Positions 35,948 through 43,941 of a stretch of 64,000 bases of DNA are shown here, in pieces. Where the stretch lies: positions 3,373,779 to 3,437,778 of the forward strand of contig NZ_CP045997.1 of the NCBI RefSeq assembly GCF_010233585.1, given 5' to 3'. The notes under the pieces were generated by a model. It saw nothing but the letters and a program-made list of their open reading frames with translations. It was not told the DNA's origin and searched no databases. Source of the stretch: Spirosoma endbachense (GTDB lineage Bacteria > Bacteroidota > Bacteroidia > Cytophagales > Spirosomataceae). The position numbers and the translations under genes are program-made. Position 1 is the first letter of the stretch. Each line of letters begins with the position of its first letter.

Positions 35948-37921
35948 ATGGATCTGATTTTACTGCATACTCATTCGGTAATGGCTTACATACTTGTCTT
36001 GGTGTCGAGTAGTATGTATGTATATCTCGTCAATCTTAAGGTCGAGGCTCCCGGAAAGCAATGGTTTAAAATCTTTTATTTCAGCCAGATCGTATGGCAA
36101 ACCGGCGATATGATACGGTACAGCATTCATCCGGCTTATGTTGGCTCTCTGCTCTATCAACTTCAGATCATACTCATGTTTGTGCCCGCTCTGGGCCTTG
36201 TTGAAATTGCTTACATTCAATTCCTCTACCGCTTTGTTAAACCCGCTTTTGAACGTGAACGAAAGATCGTCTTTTACGTAATGATCGCGTATGTAGTTGG
36301 GTTGATTGCATTTAACAGCTGGAATGAATTCTATAACGGGAGCCATTTGCTCCTGATGCAATCGTCTATGTTTATCTATGGTTTATTGACAAACCTGTGG
36401 GCCATCTATCTGGGGTGGCGAAAAGGGCGTCTATTCGCCAAACAGGGCAATGAACGAGCGGCAAAAGGGAATTCGTACATGGCAATTGTTAATTTATGCT
36501 TTGTTATACCCTGTATTGTTGCGGTCATTTACGGGATCTATAGCACGGTTGGTTTCTGGACGTTTTTCATCCTGATCTGGTTGGGAAATCTGTCTCAGAT
36601 TGTCGTTTCGATTACATATGCCGCGGTGCCGACCAGCTTTCAAATCAAATTAGTAGGCTTTACATTCGTCATGATAGCCACCGTACTGCTGATCGTGACA
36701 CTGGTATTTTATCCACCATTATACCCTACTGATTACGGCCCTCGAATGGCTCAGCAGGACGGCATCATTAAACTACTGGCAATCATCACCTTGTCTACTG
36801 CTGGTTTGATTTTAATTCTGCCCCGAATTCTCCGCGTTACCCTTACCCGTCCGTTACAGCAATTACTGGAAGGCGTTCAGCAGGTTAATTCGGGCAATCT
36901 GACGACCGTTGTTCCGGTTGGCTTACCTGACGAAATCGGCGATCTAACGCAAAATTTCAACTGGATGACTCAGTCGCTTAAAAAAGCGAATGATGAGCTG
37001 ACAATGTACACCGAACAACTGGAGGAACAGATCGTAGAACGAACAGCCGAGATAACCCAACAAAAAAGCGAACTGGAAATTCAGCGGGATTCTCTTGAGA
37101 AAACACTACTCGAACTGAAGGAGACTCAGGTGCAGCTTATTCAGAAAGAGAAAATGGCTTCGCTGGGAGAATTGACTGCCGGGATCGCTCACGAAATCCA
37201 GAATCCGCTGAACTTCGTCAATAATTTCTCGAAGATCAGCATTGAACTCCTGGAGGAACTTAAAGAAGAAATTACGGCCGACCATAAAACGGATGCCACC
37301 GATCTCGCGGATGATCTTATTCAAAACGTGCAGCGTATTTCGAATCACGGGCAGCGCGCCGACAGCATTGTCAAGGGAATGTTGCAGTTGTCGCATAGCA
37401 GTACCAGCACGGGCAAAAAGCAGCCGACTAACCTTAATGACCTGGTATCGGAGTATTTACAACTGGCCTTCAAGGAGATGGTGGCCAAAAATAAAAACTT
37501 CAGCGCAGAACTGTCGGTACAATTAGACACTACTATTGATCACGTGAAAGTAGTACCGCAGGATATCGGCCGGGTATTGCTTAATGTTTTCAATAATGCC
37601 TTTTATGCTGTCAATCAAAAACAGAAACAGCTCAACACCGATTATAAACCGGCAATAGTGTTGAGTACCCAAACCGATCCGGGCAGTCAAATGGTCGTCG
37701 TTTGCATTCGCGACAACGGAACGGGCATTCCGGATAGCATACTCGACAAAATTTATCAGCCCTTTTTTACAACAAAACCAACCGGGCAGGGAAGCACCGG
37801 CCTGGGGTTATCGCTGAGCTATAACATTGTTACACAGGGCCATGCAGGTATAATGACAACGACCTCCGAATTCGGCCAGTACACCGAAGTAACTATTCGG
37901 CTTCCCGTTAGCGCAGAATAA
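35948..37921 (+). CDS. Membrane sensor histidine kinase with multi-TM input domain and HAMP
   Basis: A 657-residue kinase. The first ~290 residues contain seven or eight transmembrane helices (for example VMAYILVLVSSSMYVYLV, LIFSFVM-like stretches through FTFVMIATVLLIVTLVFY, LLAIITLSTAGLILILP), suggesting a 7TM-type input module. A HAMP domain (TRPLQQLLEGVQQVNSGNLT) and coiled coil lead to HisKA with ELTAGIAHEIQNPLNFVNNF and a HATPase with NVFNNAFYAVNQ, DNGTGIPD, PFFTTKPTGQGSTGLGLSLS. It may act with the kinase and LytTR regulator downstream. The signal is unknown. Confidence 0.93.
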   Translation: MDLILLHTHSVMAYILVLVSSSMYVYLVNLKVEAPGKQWFKIFYFSQIVWQTGDMIRYSIHPAYVGSLLYQLQIILMFVPALGLVEIAYIQFLYRFVKPAFERERKIVFYVMIAYVVGLIAFNSWNEFYNGSHLLLMQSSMFIYGLLTNLWAIYLGWRKGRLFAKQGNERAAKGNSYMAIVNLCFVIPCIVAVIYGIYSTVGFWTFFILIWLGNLSQIVVSITYAAVPTSFQIKLVGFTFVMIATVLLIVTLVFYPPLYPTDYGPRMAQQDGIIKLLAIITLSTAGLILILPRILRVTLTRPLQQLLEGVQQVNSGNLTTVVPVGLPDEIGDLTQNFNWMTQSLKKANDELTMYTEQLEEQIVERTAEITQQKSELEIQRDSLEKTLLELKETQVQLIQKEKMASLGELTAGIAHEIQNPLNFVNNFSKISIELLEELKEEITADHKTDATDLADDLIQNVQRISNHGQRADSIVKGMLQLSHSSTSTGKKQPTNLNDLVSEYLQLAFKEMVAKNKNFSAELSVQLDTTIDHVKVVPQDIGRVLLNVFNNAFYAVNQKQKQLNTDYKPAIVLSTQTDPGSQMVVVCIRDNGTGIPDSILDKIYQPFFTTKPTGQGSTGLGLSLSYNIVTQGHAGIMTTTSEFGQYTEVTIRLPVSAE

Positions 37922-37949
37922 GCCCCTAGATTTGGCTAACTAATTGATT

Positions 37950-39746
37950 TTAAGCGTCTAATCGACTTTGCGGAATGATCAGGCGGAACAAGGTTCCATT
38001 ATGGTTTATCACCTCAAACATACCGTTCAACTGTTGACTAAGCAGTGTAACCAGATGCTTACCGAACGTATTCCGCTTCCCGGTCTGTTGCCAGTCAGCC
38101 ATGTCTATGCCGGGGCCATTATCCTGAACTTCGAGAATAATATCCGACTCCGATAATCTACTGACAGTACCTAACCAGATGTGCAGCAAAGGGCGTTGGC
38201 CGCACTCGTAAGCATATTTTAACGAATTGGTAATCAACTCATTGGTAATCAACCCAAGCGGCATGGCGATATCCACATCCAGTTCTTCGACATCGATAGT
38301 AAGCTGTAGATCAAAATCATCGACCTGATAACCATACGCCTTCAACAGGCTCTCGGTCAGATCGGTCAGGTATTCGGCCATTTCGATAGTCGTTGTCTGG
38401 TCGGTCTGATACAGCCGCTGGTGGATAAGGGCCATAGCTTCTACCCGTTGCTGCCCTACCCGCATGGTCTGGATAACGTCGTCATCATCAAGGCTAGCCG
38501 TCTGTAAATAAAGCAAACTCGATACGATTGCCAGATTATTTTTTGCCCTATGATGAATCTCCCGCATCATCAGCGTTAACTGCTCAGACTGGTGCTGGAT
38601 TTTCTGGCGGTTCCGACGGACACGTTCATACAGATTATACAAAGTCCCCAGTAATACCGCTAAAAGTATCAGCCCGCCTACTGCGGCCCAGATCTGCCGA
38701 TTCTTCTCGGCATTGGATTCAGCTAGCTCCTGTATTTCGGCTTCCTTCTGCCGGGTTTGATAGCGGGTTTCCAGTTCAGCTACCTGCCGATTTTTTTCAG
38801 CATTAACAATACTATCATGGCTAACCATCTGCAAACGGTAATACTGTAAAGCCTGCTGGTAATTTCCCCTTTTCTCCCAAAGCTGGCTCAGGTGCCCATT
38901 AATCTCCTCCAGAAATGTATGTTTCTCTCCGCCAACCTGTTCCACCCAGGCCAAAGCCAATCGACAGCAGGTTTCAGCTTCATCGAGTTTATTTTGAGGA
39001 ATCAGCGCATAGGGCAAACTGATATACGCATAACCAATTAGAAAATCGTTCTTCTGGCGTTTTCCATAGGCTAGAACATCTTTGAAAGCCTGCTCCGAAC
39101 GACCATATTGACCCATATTCTTGTACAGTAAACCAATATTATACAACGCCTGGTAGTAAGAAAGCGAGTCTTTGGTCGACTCATAATAAGCCAATACTTT
39201 TTTTCGAAGTGCTAGTGCCTGCTGGTATCGCTTAGCCTTTGATTCATAGATAGCAAGCCCTTCATAGCATTGCATTATCAGATCGGTATATTGGTATTTC
39301 TCGGCTAAGGCCAGACTCTGTTTAATATAGCTCAGTGCTTGTTTGTAGTCCTGTAATCGATCATAACATTCACTGACAAATCGTAGCGTTCGGGCAAACT
39401 GCTTCGTGTTACCGCTTTCCTGAAACGCCTGTAACGCCTTCTGATACCAGGCAATTGCCTGTCCGTAATCGCCTGTTTGCTCATGCCAGAAACCCATACC
39501 CCGATTCCCCATAGCAATCGCATTCCGATCACCTTTTGTCTGCGCCAATGCCAGTGCCTGCTGAAACGCCTGCTTGGACATGACGTACTGTCCTGCAAAG
39601 ATTAATGAATCGCCGACCTCTCGTAAGGCCCACATCTTTACCGAATCCGGTGCATTGGCCAGCGAGTCGGGTAACAAAGTAGCCTGAGCAAACGAAGAGC
39701 TAAGGGTTAAAAAGTAAATTATCAATGAAAAGTAAAGTTTACTCAT
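37950..39746 (-). CDS. TPR-containing HisKA_2-type sensor histidine kinase
   Basis: A 598-residue kinase: signal peptide (LIIYFLTLSSSFAQ), six or more tetratricopeptide repeats (about 55-320, such as GDYGQAIAWYQKALQAFQES), a membrane helix (IWAAVGGLILLAVLLGTLYN), then a HisKA_2/HWE-like phosphoacceptor (MMREIHHRAKNNLAIVSSLL) and a HATPase (LITNELITNSLKYAYE, DNGPGIDM, FGKHLVTLLSQQL). This layout is common in Bacteroidota and is usually paired with LytTR response regulators. It faces the plus-strand regulator gene across a 406-nt divergent spacer, so the two probably form a pair. Confidence 0.93.
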   Translation of the reverse strand: MSKLYFSLIIYFLTLSSSFAQATLLPDSLANAPDSVKMWALREVGDSLIFAGQYVMSKQAFQQALALAQTKGDRNAIAMGNRGMGFWHEQTGDYGQAIAWYQKALQAFQESGNTKQFARTLRFVSECYDRLQDYKQALSYIKQSLALAEKYQYTDLIMQCYEGLAIYESKAKRYQQALALRKKVLAYYESTKDSLSYYQALYNIGLLYKNMGQYGRSEQAFKDVLAYGKRQKNDFLIGYAYISLPYALIPQNKLDEAETCCRLALAWVEQVGGEKHTFLEEINGHLSQLWEKRGNYQQALQYYRLQMVSHDSIVNAEKNRQVAELETRYQTRQKEAEIQELAESNAEKNRQIWAAVGGLILLAVLLGTLYNLYERVRRNRQKIQHQSEQLTLMMREIHHRAKNNLAIVSSLLYLQTASLDDDDVIQTMRVGQQRVEAMALIHQRLYQTDQTTTIEMAEYLTDLTESLLKAYGYQVDDFDLQLTIDVEELDVDIAMPLGLITNELITNSLKYAYECGQRPLLHIWLGTVSRLSESDIILEVQDNGPGIDMADWQQTGKRNTFGKHLVTLLSQQLNGMFEVINHNGTLFRLIIPQSRLDA

Positions 39747-40152
39747 AGTTTTTAGTTACATCAGTAAGAGAGCTGTACTTACTAATATTCATTTTACAAC
39801 GACGTCAAAAGTATATGATTTTCCATTTATATTTGTTGGGATATGGCATGCCTCTTCGGTGATCATTTCCCATAAAAGACCGTCTATCACTTGCTTATTC
39901 TTCTGCGTATTTTTAACAATACATTTGTTTATTCTGTCCTTGTTTTTGTCTTAAATAAATACTTTTTTTTATTAACATAGTTAGTAGATGTCATTGTTAT
40001 TACCGCTTAGTTAATAAACCCCAAAAATTAAATGAATCGCGGATAAAATAGTGACTTTATCAGCTTTAACTCGGTATTTCGTGTTAGCTTGATGCATTTG
40101 GCCAGGAAACTGTGATAACCTTATCAATCTGTAAATAAGAGTCGATAAAATC
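39747..40152. other. Divergent region between the TPR kinase and the LytTR regulator
   Basis: 406 nt, AT-rich. A CAAAAGTA at 39806-39813 is a TACTTTTG -7 element on the minus strand for the kinase gene, without a matching -33. I see no promoter on the plus strand and no gene. LytTR target sites may lie here but I could not recognise a direct repeat. Confidence 0.45.
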
Positions 40153-40938
40153 ATGACCACCATCCCTGTTAAACCTGTTTCTATTCTAATCGTTGAAGAC
40201 GAAGCGATACTGGCACTAGAGCTTTGTGTGAAACTCGAAGCTGAAGGGTATAACATTGCTGGCACGGCTACAACTGGTCGGCAAGCCCTTGCCCTGCATA
40301 AAGAACAAACCGCCGATATTGTAATCTGCGACATTAACCTGCGGGGCGACTGGACTGGCATTGAAACTGCCCGCCAACTATCCGCCCTGAATCCAATACC
40401 GATTATTTATCTCTCAGCCTTAACCGACCGCGCAACCCTCGAACAAGCCAAATTAACAAAACCTGCAGCCTATCTGACAAAGCCTGTCACGACCGACAGT
40501 TTGCGGATTGCCATTGAAATTGCGTTAAGCAACTTTGCCTACGTTACAGCCAGTAATGCACCCGTCATTCATGAGCCAATGTCAATGCCAATGGCCGCCC
40601 GCGAAGGTGAGACGATTTTACAGGTTGGCGACTATATTTTTATCAAGCAGAATTACCAATTTGTGCGTTTACACAAAGGTGAGGTACTTTATATTGAAGC
40701 CGAAGACAAATACACAACGGTTGTAACACCAACCAGAAAGTTTGTTTTACGGCTTTCACTGGCCGTTTTATTGCAGCGGCTGGCCGATATGACCCTGATC
40801 CGGGTACACCGCTCATTTGCGGTTAACCTCTCCCATGTGGAGTCATTCAGCGACTATGAAGTGCAGGTTCCGGGGCAGACTGTTCCGCTCGGAAGAGTGT
40901 ACAAAGAAGAGTTTTTACACCATTTTCGTTTCCGCTAA
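40153..40938 (+). CDS. LytTR-type response regulator
   Basis: A 261-residue regulator. The receiver domain (1-125) has the acidic pocket VEDE (15-17), the phosphoacceptor Asp60 in ICDINLRGD, and LSALTD plus the YLTKPVT lysine. After a linker rich in Met and Pro comes a LytTR DNA-binding domain (about 165-261: LRLSLAVLLQRLADMTLIRV, HRSFAVNLSHVESFSDYEVQ, VPLGRVYKEEFLHHF). It is transcribed divergently from the TPR histidine kinase and probably receives phosphate from it. The regulon is unknown; the accessory cluster starts 336 nt downstream. Confidence 0.93.
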   Translation: MTTIPVKPVSILIVEDEAILALELCVKLEAEGYNIAGTATTGRQALALHKEQTADIVICDINLRGDWTGIETARQLSALNPIPIIYLSALTDRATLEQAKLTKPAAYLTKPVTTDSLRIAIEIALSNFAYVTASNAPVIHEPMSMPMAAREGETILQVGDYIFIKQNYQFVRLHKGEVLYIEAEDKYTTVVTPTRKFVLRLSLAVLLQRLADMTLIRVHRSFAVNLSHVESFSDYEVQVPGQTVPLGRVYKEEFLHHFRFR

Positions 40939-40958
40939 AAACCCGCTTTCTTATTCAC

Positions 40959-41008
40959 GCCCAAAAGCGTGTCGTTTACTCCATGTCTCTCGTTGTTCAC
41001 GGCAAATA
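40959..41008. repeat. Dispersed 50-bp repeat, copy 2
   Basis: 47 of 50 positions match 35698-35747; differences are two in the CCAT/GCGT segment and one in GCGG/ACGG. Both copies are intergenic and in the same orientation. Confidence 0.8.
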
Positions 41009-41201
41009 TCTGTTTTGGTGATTTTAAACTGATAGTTTTGATCAGTAATCCAAGACAGAGCCATCACCTTAATTCCCTTCCTCTTTTTTATGAAACAAGT
41101 CAACTTCACAATTCTTTGTAGGTCCGCTTCCTACTTCTAGCACACACCCGCTAGTCCGTTTCATTTTTTGTTATACACAGCCAGAGGGCTACTCAAGTCC
41201 T

Positions 41202-41218
41202 CACTCGCCCGGCGAGTG
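41202..41218. promoter_or_regulatory. Palindrome CACTCGCCCGGCGAGTG, possible operator
   Basis: Perfect 8-1-8 symmetry in an otherwise AT-rich leader, 57 nt before the first ATG of the accessory cluster. It has the size of a dimeric repressor site, or it could form a small RNA hairpin; no T-run follows. Confidence 0.4.
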
Positions 41219-41274
41219 TTGTCGGTTATTTCTACGCACTTATCTCTCTTTTTTTACTATAACTACTCTGTTAC

Positions 41275-42102
41275 ATGTCTAAGAAAGTTCTGGCTATCCT
41301 ATCAGAATACGGATACTGGGGAATTGAACTGGTGGGTCCATTAACAAAACTCGAAGAAGCTGGGTACACCGTCGAGTTTATGACCCCCAAGGGAAAAAAA
41401 GCAGAAGCCTTACCGCCTAGTTATGACACAACGTATGTAGATCCACCGTTAGGAACTTGTGTTACAACCCCGCTAGCCGCTGAAATGGTACAGGCATTCG
41501 AGGCTACGAATCGTCTAGAGACTCGTAGTAATATGTCGGAAGTAGTACCGGAACGCCCTTATTTTTCGGCTCCTGATTTCCTGCGCACGTTTGAAAAATA
41601 TTTCAGCGATCTGAAAGTAGCTCAGGAAAATCTGACAACAGAGTATGATGCGCTACTCCTCGTTGGCGGTAGCGGCCCGATCATCGATATGGTTAATAAC
41701 CAGCGCGTTCACGACATTATTCTGGCTTTTTACAAGAAAGATATGCCAATCGGGGCTATCTGCTACGGGGTTGCTCCGCTGGTTTTTGCCCGTGATTTTA
41801 ACGAGCGTAGATCAATTATTCGGGGTAAGCACGTTACGGGGCACTGCATTGAGTACGATTACCACGATGGTACTGGATTCCTGCATACGGATCTAAACAT
41901 GGGACCTCCGCCATATGTACTGGAGTATATTCTCACCGATGCTGTCGGACCAGAAGGCCAGTATCATGGCAATTTTGGGAAAGAAACATCCGTCATTGTC
42001 GATTATCCGTTCATCACTGCCCGCTCGCTGCAATGCTCGTTTGAGTTTGGCGATCAGTTCGTTAACGTTCTCGATAATGGATTGAAGCGATATGGCTGGT
42101 AA
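41275..42102 (+). CDS. DJ-1/PfpI superfamily protein (large form)
   Basis: A 275-residue class I glutamine-amidotransferase-like protein. The fold starts with SKKVLAILSEYGYWGIELVG; the nucleophile elbow is GAICYGVAPLVF with Cys near residue 163, preceded by LLLVGGSGPIIDM; GKHVTGHCIEYDYHDG follows. An insert of about 60 residues (residues 60-120) and a C-terminal extension make it longer than YajL/PfpI. Relatives act as glyoxalase III/chaperones or as non-peptidase amidotransferase-like enzymes. Its 3' end overlaps the ThDP enzyme gene by 11 bp, so the two are translated together; joint action on a carbonyl substrate is an inference. Confidence 0.85.
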   Translation: MSKKVLAILSEYGYWGIELVGPLTKLEEAGYTVEFMTPKGKKAEALPPSYDTTYVDPPLGTCVTTPLAAEMVQAFEATNRLETRSNMSEVVPERPYFSAPDFLRTFEKYFSDLKVAQENLTTEYDALLLVGGSGPIIDMVNNQRVHDIILAFYKKDMPIGAICYGVAPLVFARDFNERRSIIRGKHVTGHCIEYDYHDGTGFLHTDLNMGPPPYVLEYILTDAVGPEGQYHGNFGKETSVIVDYPFITARSLQCSFEFGDQFVNVLDNGLKRYGW

Positions 42103-43795
42103 GACTGGGAATCAGAAGATTATCGAACAGTTTCTGGCCGATGGTATGAATCACATGTTCGGTAATCCCGGCACGGTTGAACAGGGTTTCCTGGATGCCG
42201 TTGCCGACTATCCGGACATGAAATACATCCTGACGCTTCAGGAGAGTGTGGCCGTAATGATGGCCGATGGGTATGCCCGCACAACACAGAAACCAACACT
42301 GGTACAGCTACACAGTTCGCCCGGTATCGGTAATGCGGTTGGAGCCCTTTATCAGGCTAAGCGAGGTCATGCACCACTGGTCGTAATTGGAGCCGATGCC
42401 GGTTTGCAGTATATGAACATGGACGCCCAAATGGCCAACGACCTCGTCGCCATGATGGCCCCCGTGACCAAGTATTCGACCCTGGTTCTCAGCCCGAAAT
42501 CGCTGCTACGCACAATACGCCGGGCTATTAAGATTGCGGCAACGCCCCCAATGGGTCCTGTCTACGTCTGTTTACCAATGGATGTACTGGACGCCATAAA
42601 CGACGAACCTGTTGTTCCAACCAGTTTCCCATCGACGCGAGTAGCACCTACTCCTGAGCAAATCGACGAGGCTGCCAGCATGCTATTAGCAGCCGAGAAG
42701 CCTGTCATTTTTGCAGGCGATGGTGTTGCCTATTCCGGAGCCAACGACGATCTGGTTCGGGTAGCTGAGTTACTGGGTGCCGATGTTTATGGGGTCGATT
42801 TCGGGGATGTCTTTATCGATACGACCCATCCGCTCTATCAGGGAACAACGGGGCACATGTTCGGCGAGTATAGCCACCCAATGACCAGTAAAGGCGATGC
42901 CAATCTGATTGTTGGTACGTATATGGTTCCGGAAGTATTTCCCCGACTGGAAGACATCTATCAGCCTGACGCGAAAGTCATTCACTTTGACCTGAATGCG
43001 TACGAAATAGCCAAGAATCACCATGTCGATCTAGGCGTTGTCAGCGATCCTAAACTATCTCTGCAGGCACTGGCAAAAGCCATAGAAAGTAAGCAGAGCG
43101 ACTCGCAGAGATCTGCCGCCGATAGCCGGTTACAGGCTGCCCGCGACGCTAAAAAACCAGCTCCGAGCCCTGTTGTGACGGAACCCGAATCGGCAGAAGT
43201 CAAACCACTCAAAATGGCGCAGTTTACCGAGGTACTGGCTCAAAAAGTACCCGACGATGTCGTTATTTTCGACGAAGCGCTGACAAACTCTCCTGCTGTT
43301 CAACAGGCTATTCCACCCCGTAAACCAGGTTCGTATTTTACGACACGCGGTGGTTCGCTCGGCGTAGGATTTCCGGGAGCGATTGGCGTCAAACTGGCCC
43401 ATCCCGAAAAAACAGTGATCGGGTTCTCAGGCGACGGTGGTAGCATGTATACGATTCAGGCGTTGTGGTCGGCAGTGCGACACAATACCGGGGCTAAGTT
43501 TGTAGTCTGCAACAATGGTTCATACAAACTGCTGCAACTCAACATTGACGTATACTGGCAGGAACGCAGTATTGCCAGTCGTGAACATCCGCTCTCATTC
43601 GATCTTTCATTTCCGCCAATCCGGTTCGATGTTCTGGCCCAATCAATGGGTGTCGATTCCGTTCGGGTGGAGCGCGTGGAAGAAATTGGCCCCGCTATCG
43701 ACCGGATGCTGGCCGATGATAAGCCGTTCCTGATCGATCTGGTGCTGGAAGGCAACCACCATAGTGATTGGGTAAAGACAAATTGCTCGCAATAG
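42092..43795 (+). CDS. ThDP-dependent enzyme, benzoylformate-decarboxylase-like
   Basis: A 567-residue enzyme with the three-domain plan of the pyruvate decarboxylase/acetolactate synthase family: Pyr domain with catalytic Glu51 (LQESVAVMMADG), central domain, and PP domain with the ThDP/Mg motif GDGGSMYTIQALWSAVRHNT...CNN near residue 447. GNPGT (24-28) and VQLHSSPGIGNAVGAL resemble the active-site regions of benzoylformate decarboxylase, including its His in the HSS context. Such enzymes decarboxylate 2-keto acids or ligate aldehydes. No regulatory small subunit is present, arguing against acetolactate synthase. It shares its start with the end of the DJ-1/PfpI gene. Confidence 0.9.
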   Translation: MAGKTGNQKIIEQFLADGMNHMFGNPGTVEQGFLDAVADYPDMKYILTLQESVAVMMADGYARTTQKPTLVQLHSSPGIGNAVGALYQAKRGHAPLVVIGADAGLQYMNMDAQMANDLVAMMAPVTKYSTLVLSPKSLLRTIRRAIKIAATPPMGPVYVCLPMDVLDAINDEPVVPTSFPSTRVAPTPEQIDEAASMLLAAEKPVIFAGDGVAYSGANDDLVRVAELLGADVYGVDFGDVFIDTTHPLYQGTTGHMFGEYSHPMTSKGDANLIVGTYMVPEVFPRLEDIYQPDAKVIHFDLNAYEIAKNHHVDLGVVSDPKLSLQALAKAIESKQSDSQRSAADSRLQAARDAKKPAPSPVVTEPESAEVKPLKMAQFTEVLAQKVPDDVVIFDEALTNSPAVQQAIPPRKPGSYFTTRGGSLGVGFPGAIGVKLAHPEKTVIGFSGDGGSMYTIQALWSAVRHNTGAKFVVCNNGSYKLLQLNIDVYWQERSIASREHPLSFDLSFPPIRFDVLAQSMGVDSVRVERVEEIGPAIDRMLADDKPFLIDLVLEGNHHSDWVKTNCSQ

Positions 43796-43802
43796 ATTAA
43801 AC

Positions 43803-43902
43803 AGCAGGCAGTCCGCAGTGTACAGTCTTCAGTAAGTAGTAAGCATTTTCGAACAGGAAAATGAGTTCTGTACTGACGATTGCATCCTGAAGGCTGCCTG
43901 CT
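43803..43902 (+). repeat. Intercistronic ~100-nt imperfect inverted repeat
   Basis: CAGCAGGCAG at 43803 is answered by CTGCCTGCTG ending at 43902, and CATTTTC by GAAAATG near the centre; the arms pair through most of their ~47 nt with small gaps, with a loop of about 6 nt. It fills the spacer between the ThDP enzyme and GMC oxidoreductase genes. Confidence 0.75.
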
Positions 43903-43941
43903 GAAGACCCTTAATATCCTACCTCTTTTTTAACCGTACTC

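Larger units (their letters stand above)
40939..41274. other. Intergenic region upstream of the SnoaL/ThDP cluster
   Basis: It contains copy 2 of the dispersed repeat (40959-41008) and a GC-rich palindrome (41202-41218) 57 nt before the first cluster gene. A 16-codon ORF from 41090 (MKQVNFTILCRSASYF) is too short to support. No TAnnTTTG element was recognised. Confidence 0.5.

Noticed and set aside
41090-41140. Sixteen-codon ORF as a leader peptide before the accessory cluster
   Set aside because: No ribosome-binding evidence, no codon bias for an amino acid and no attenuator hairpin tied to it.
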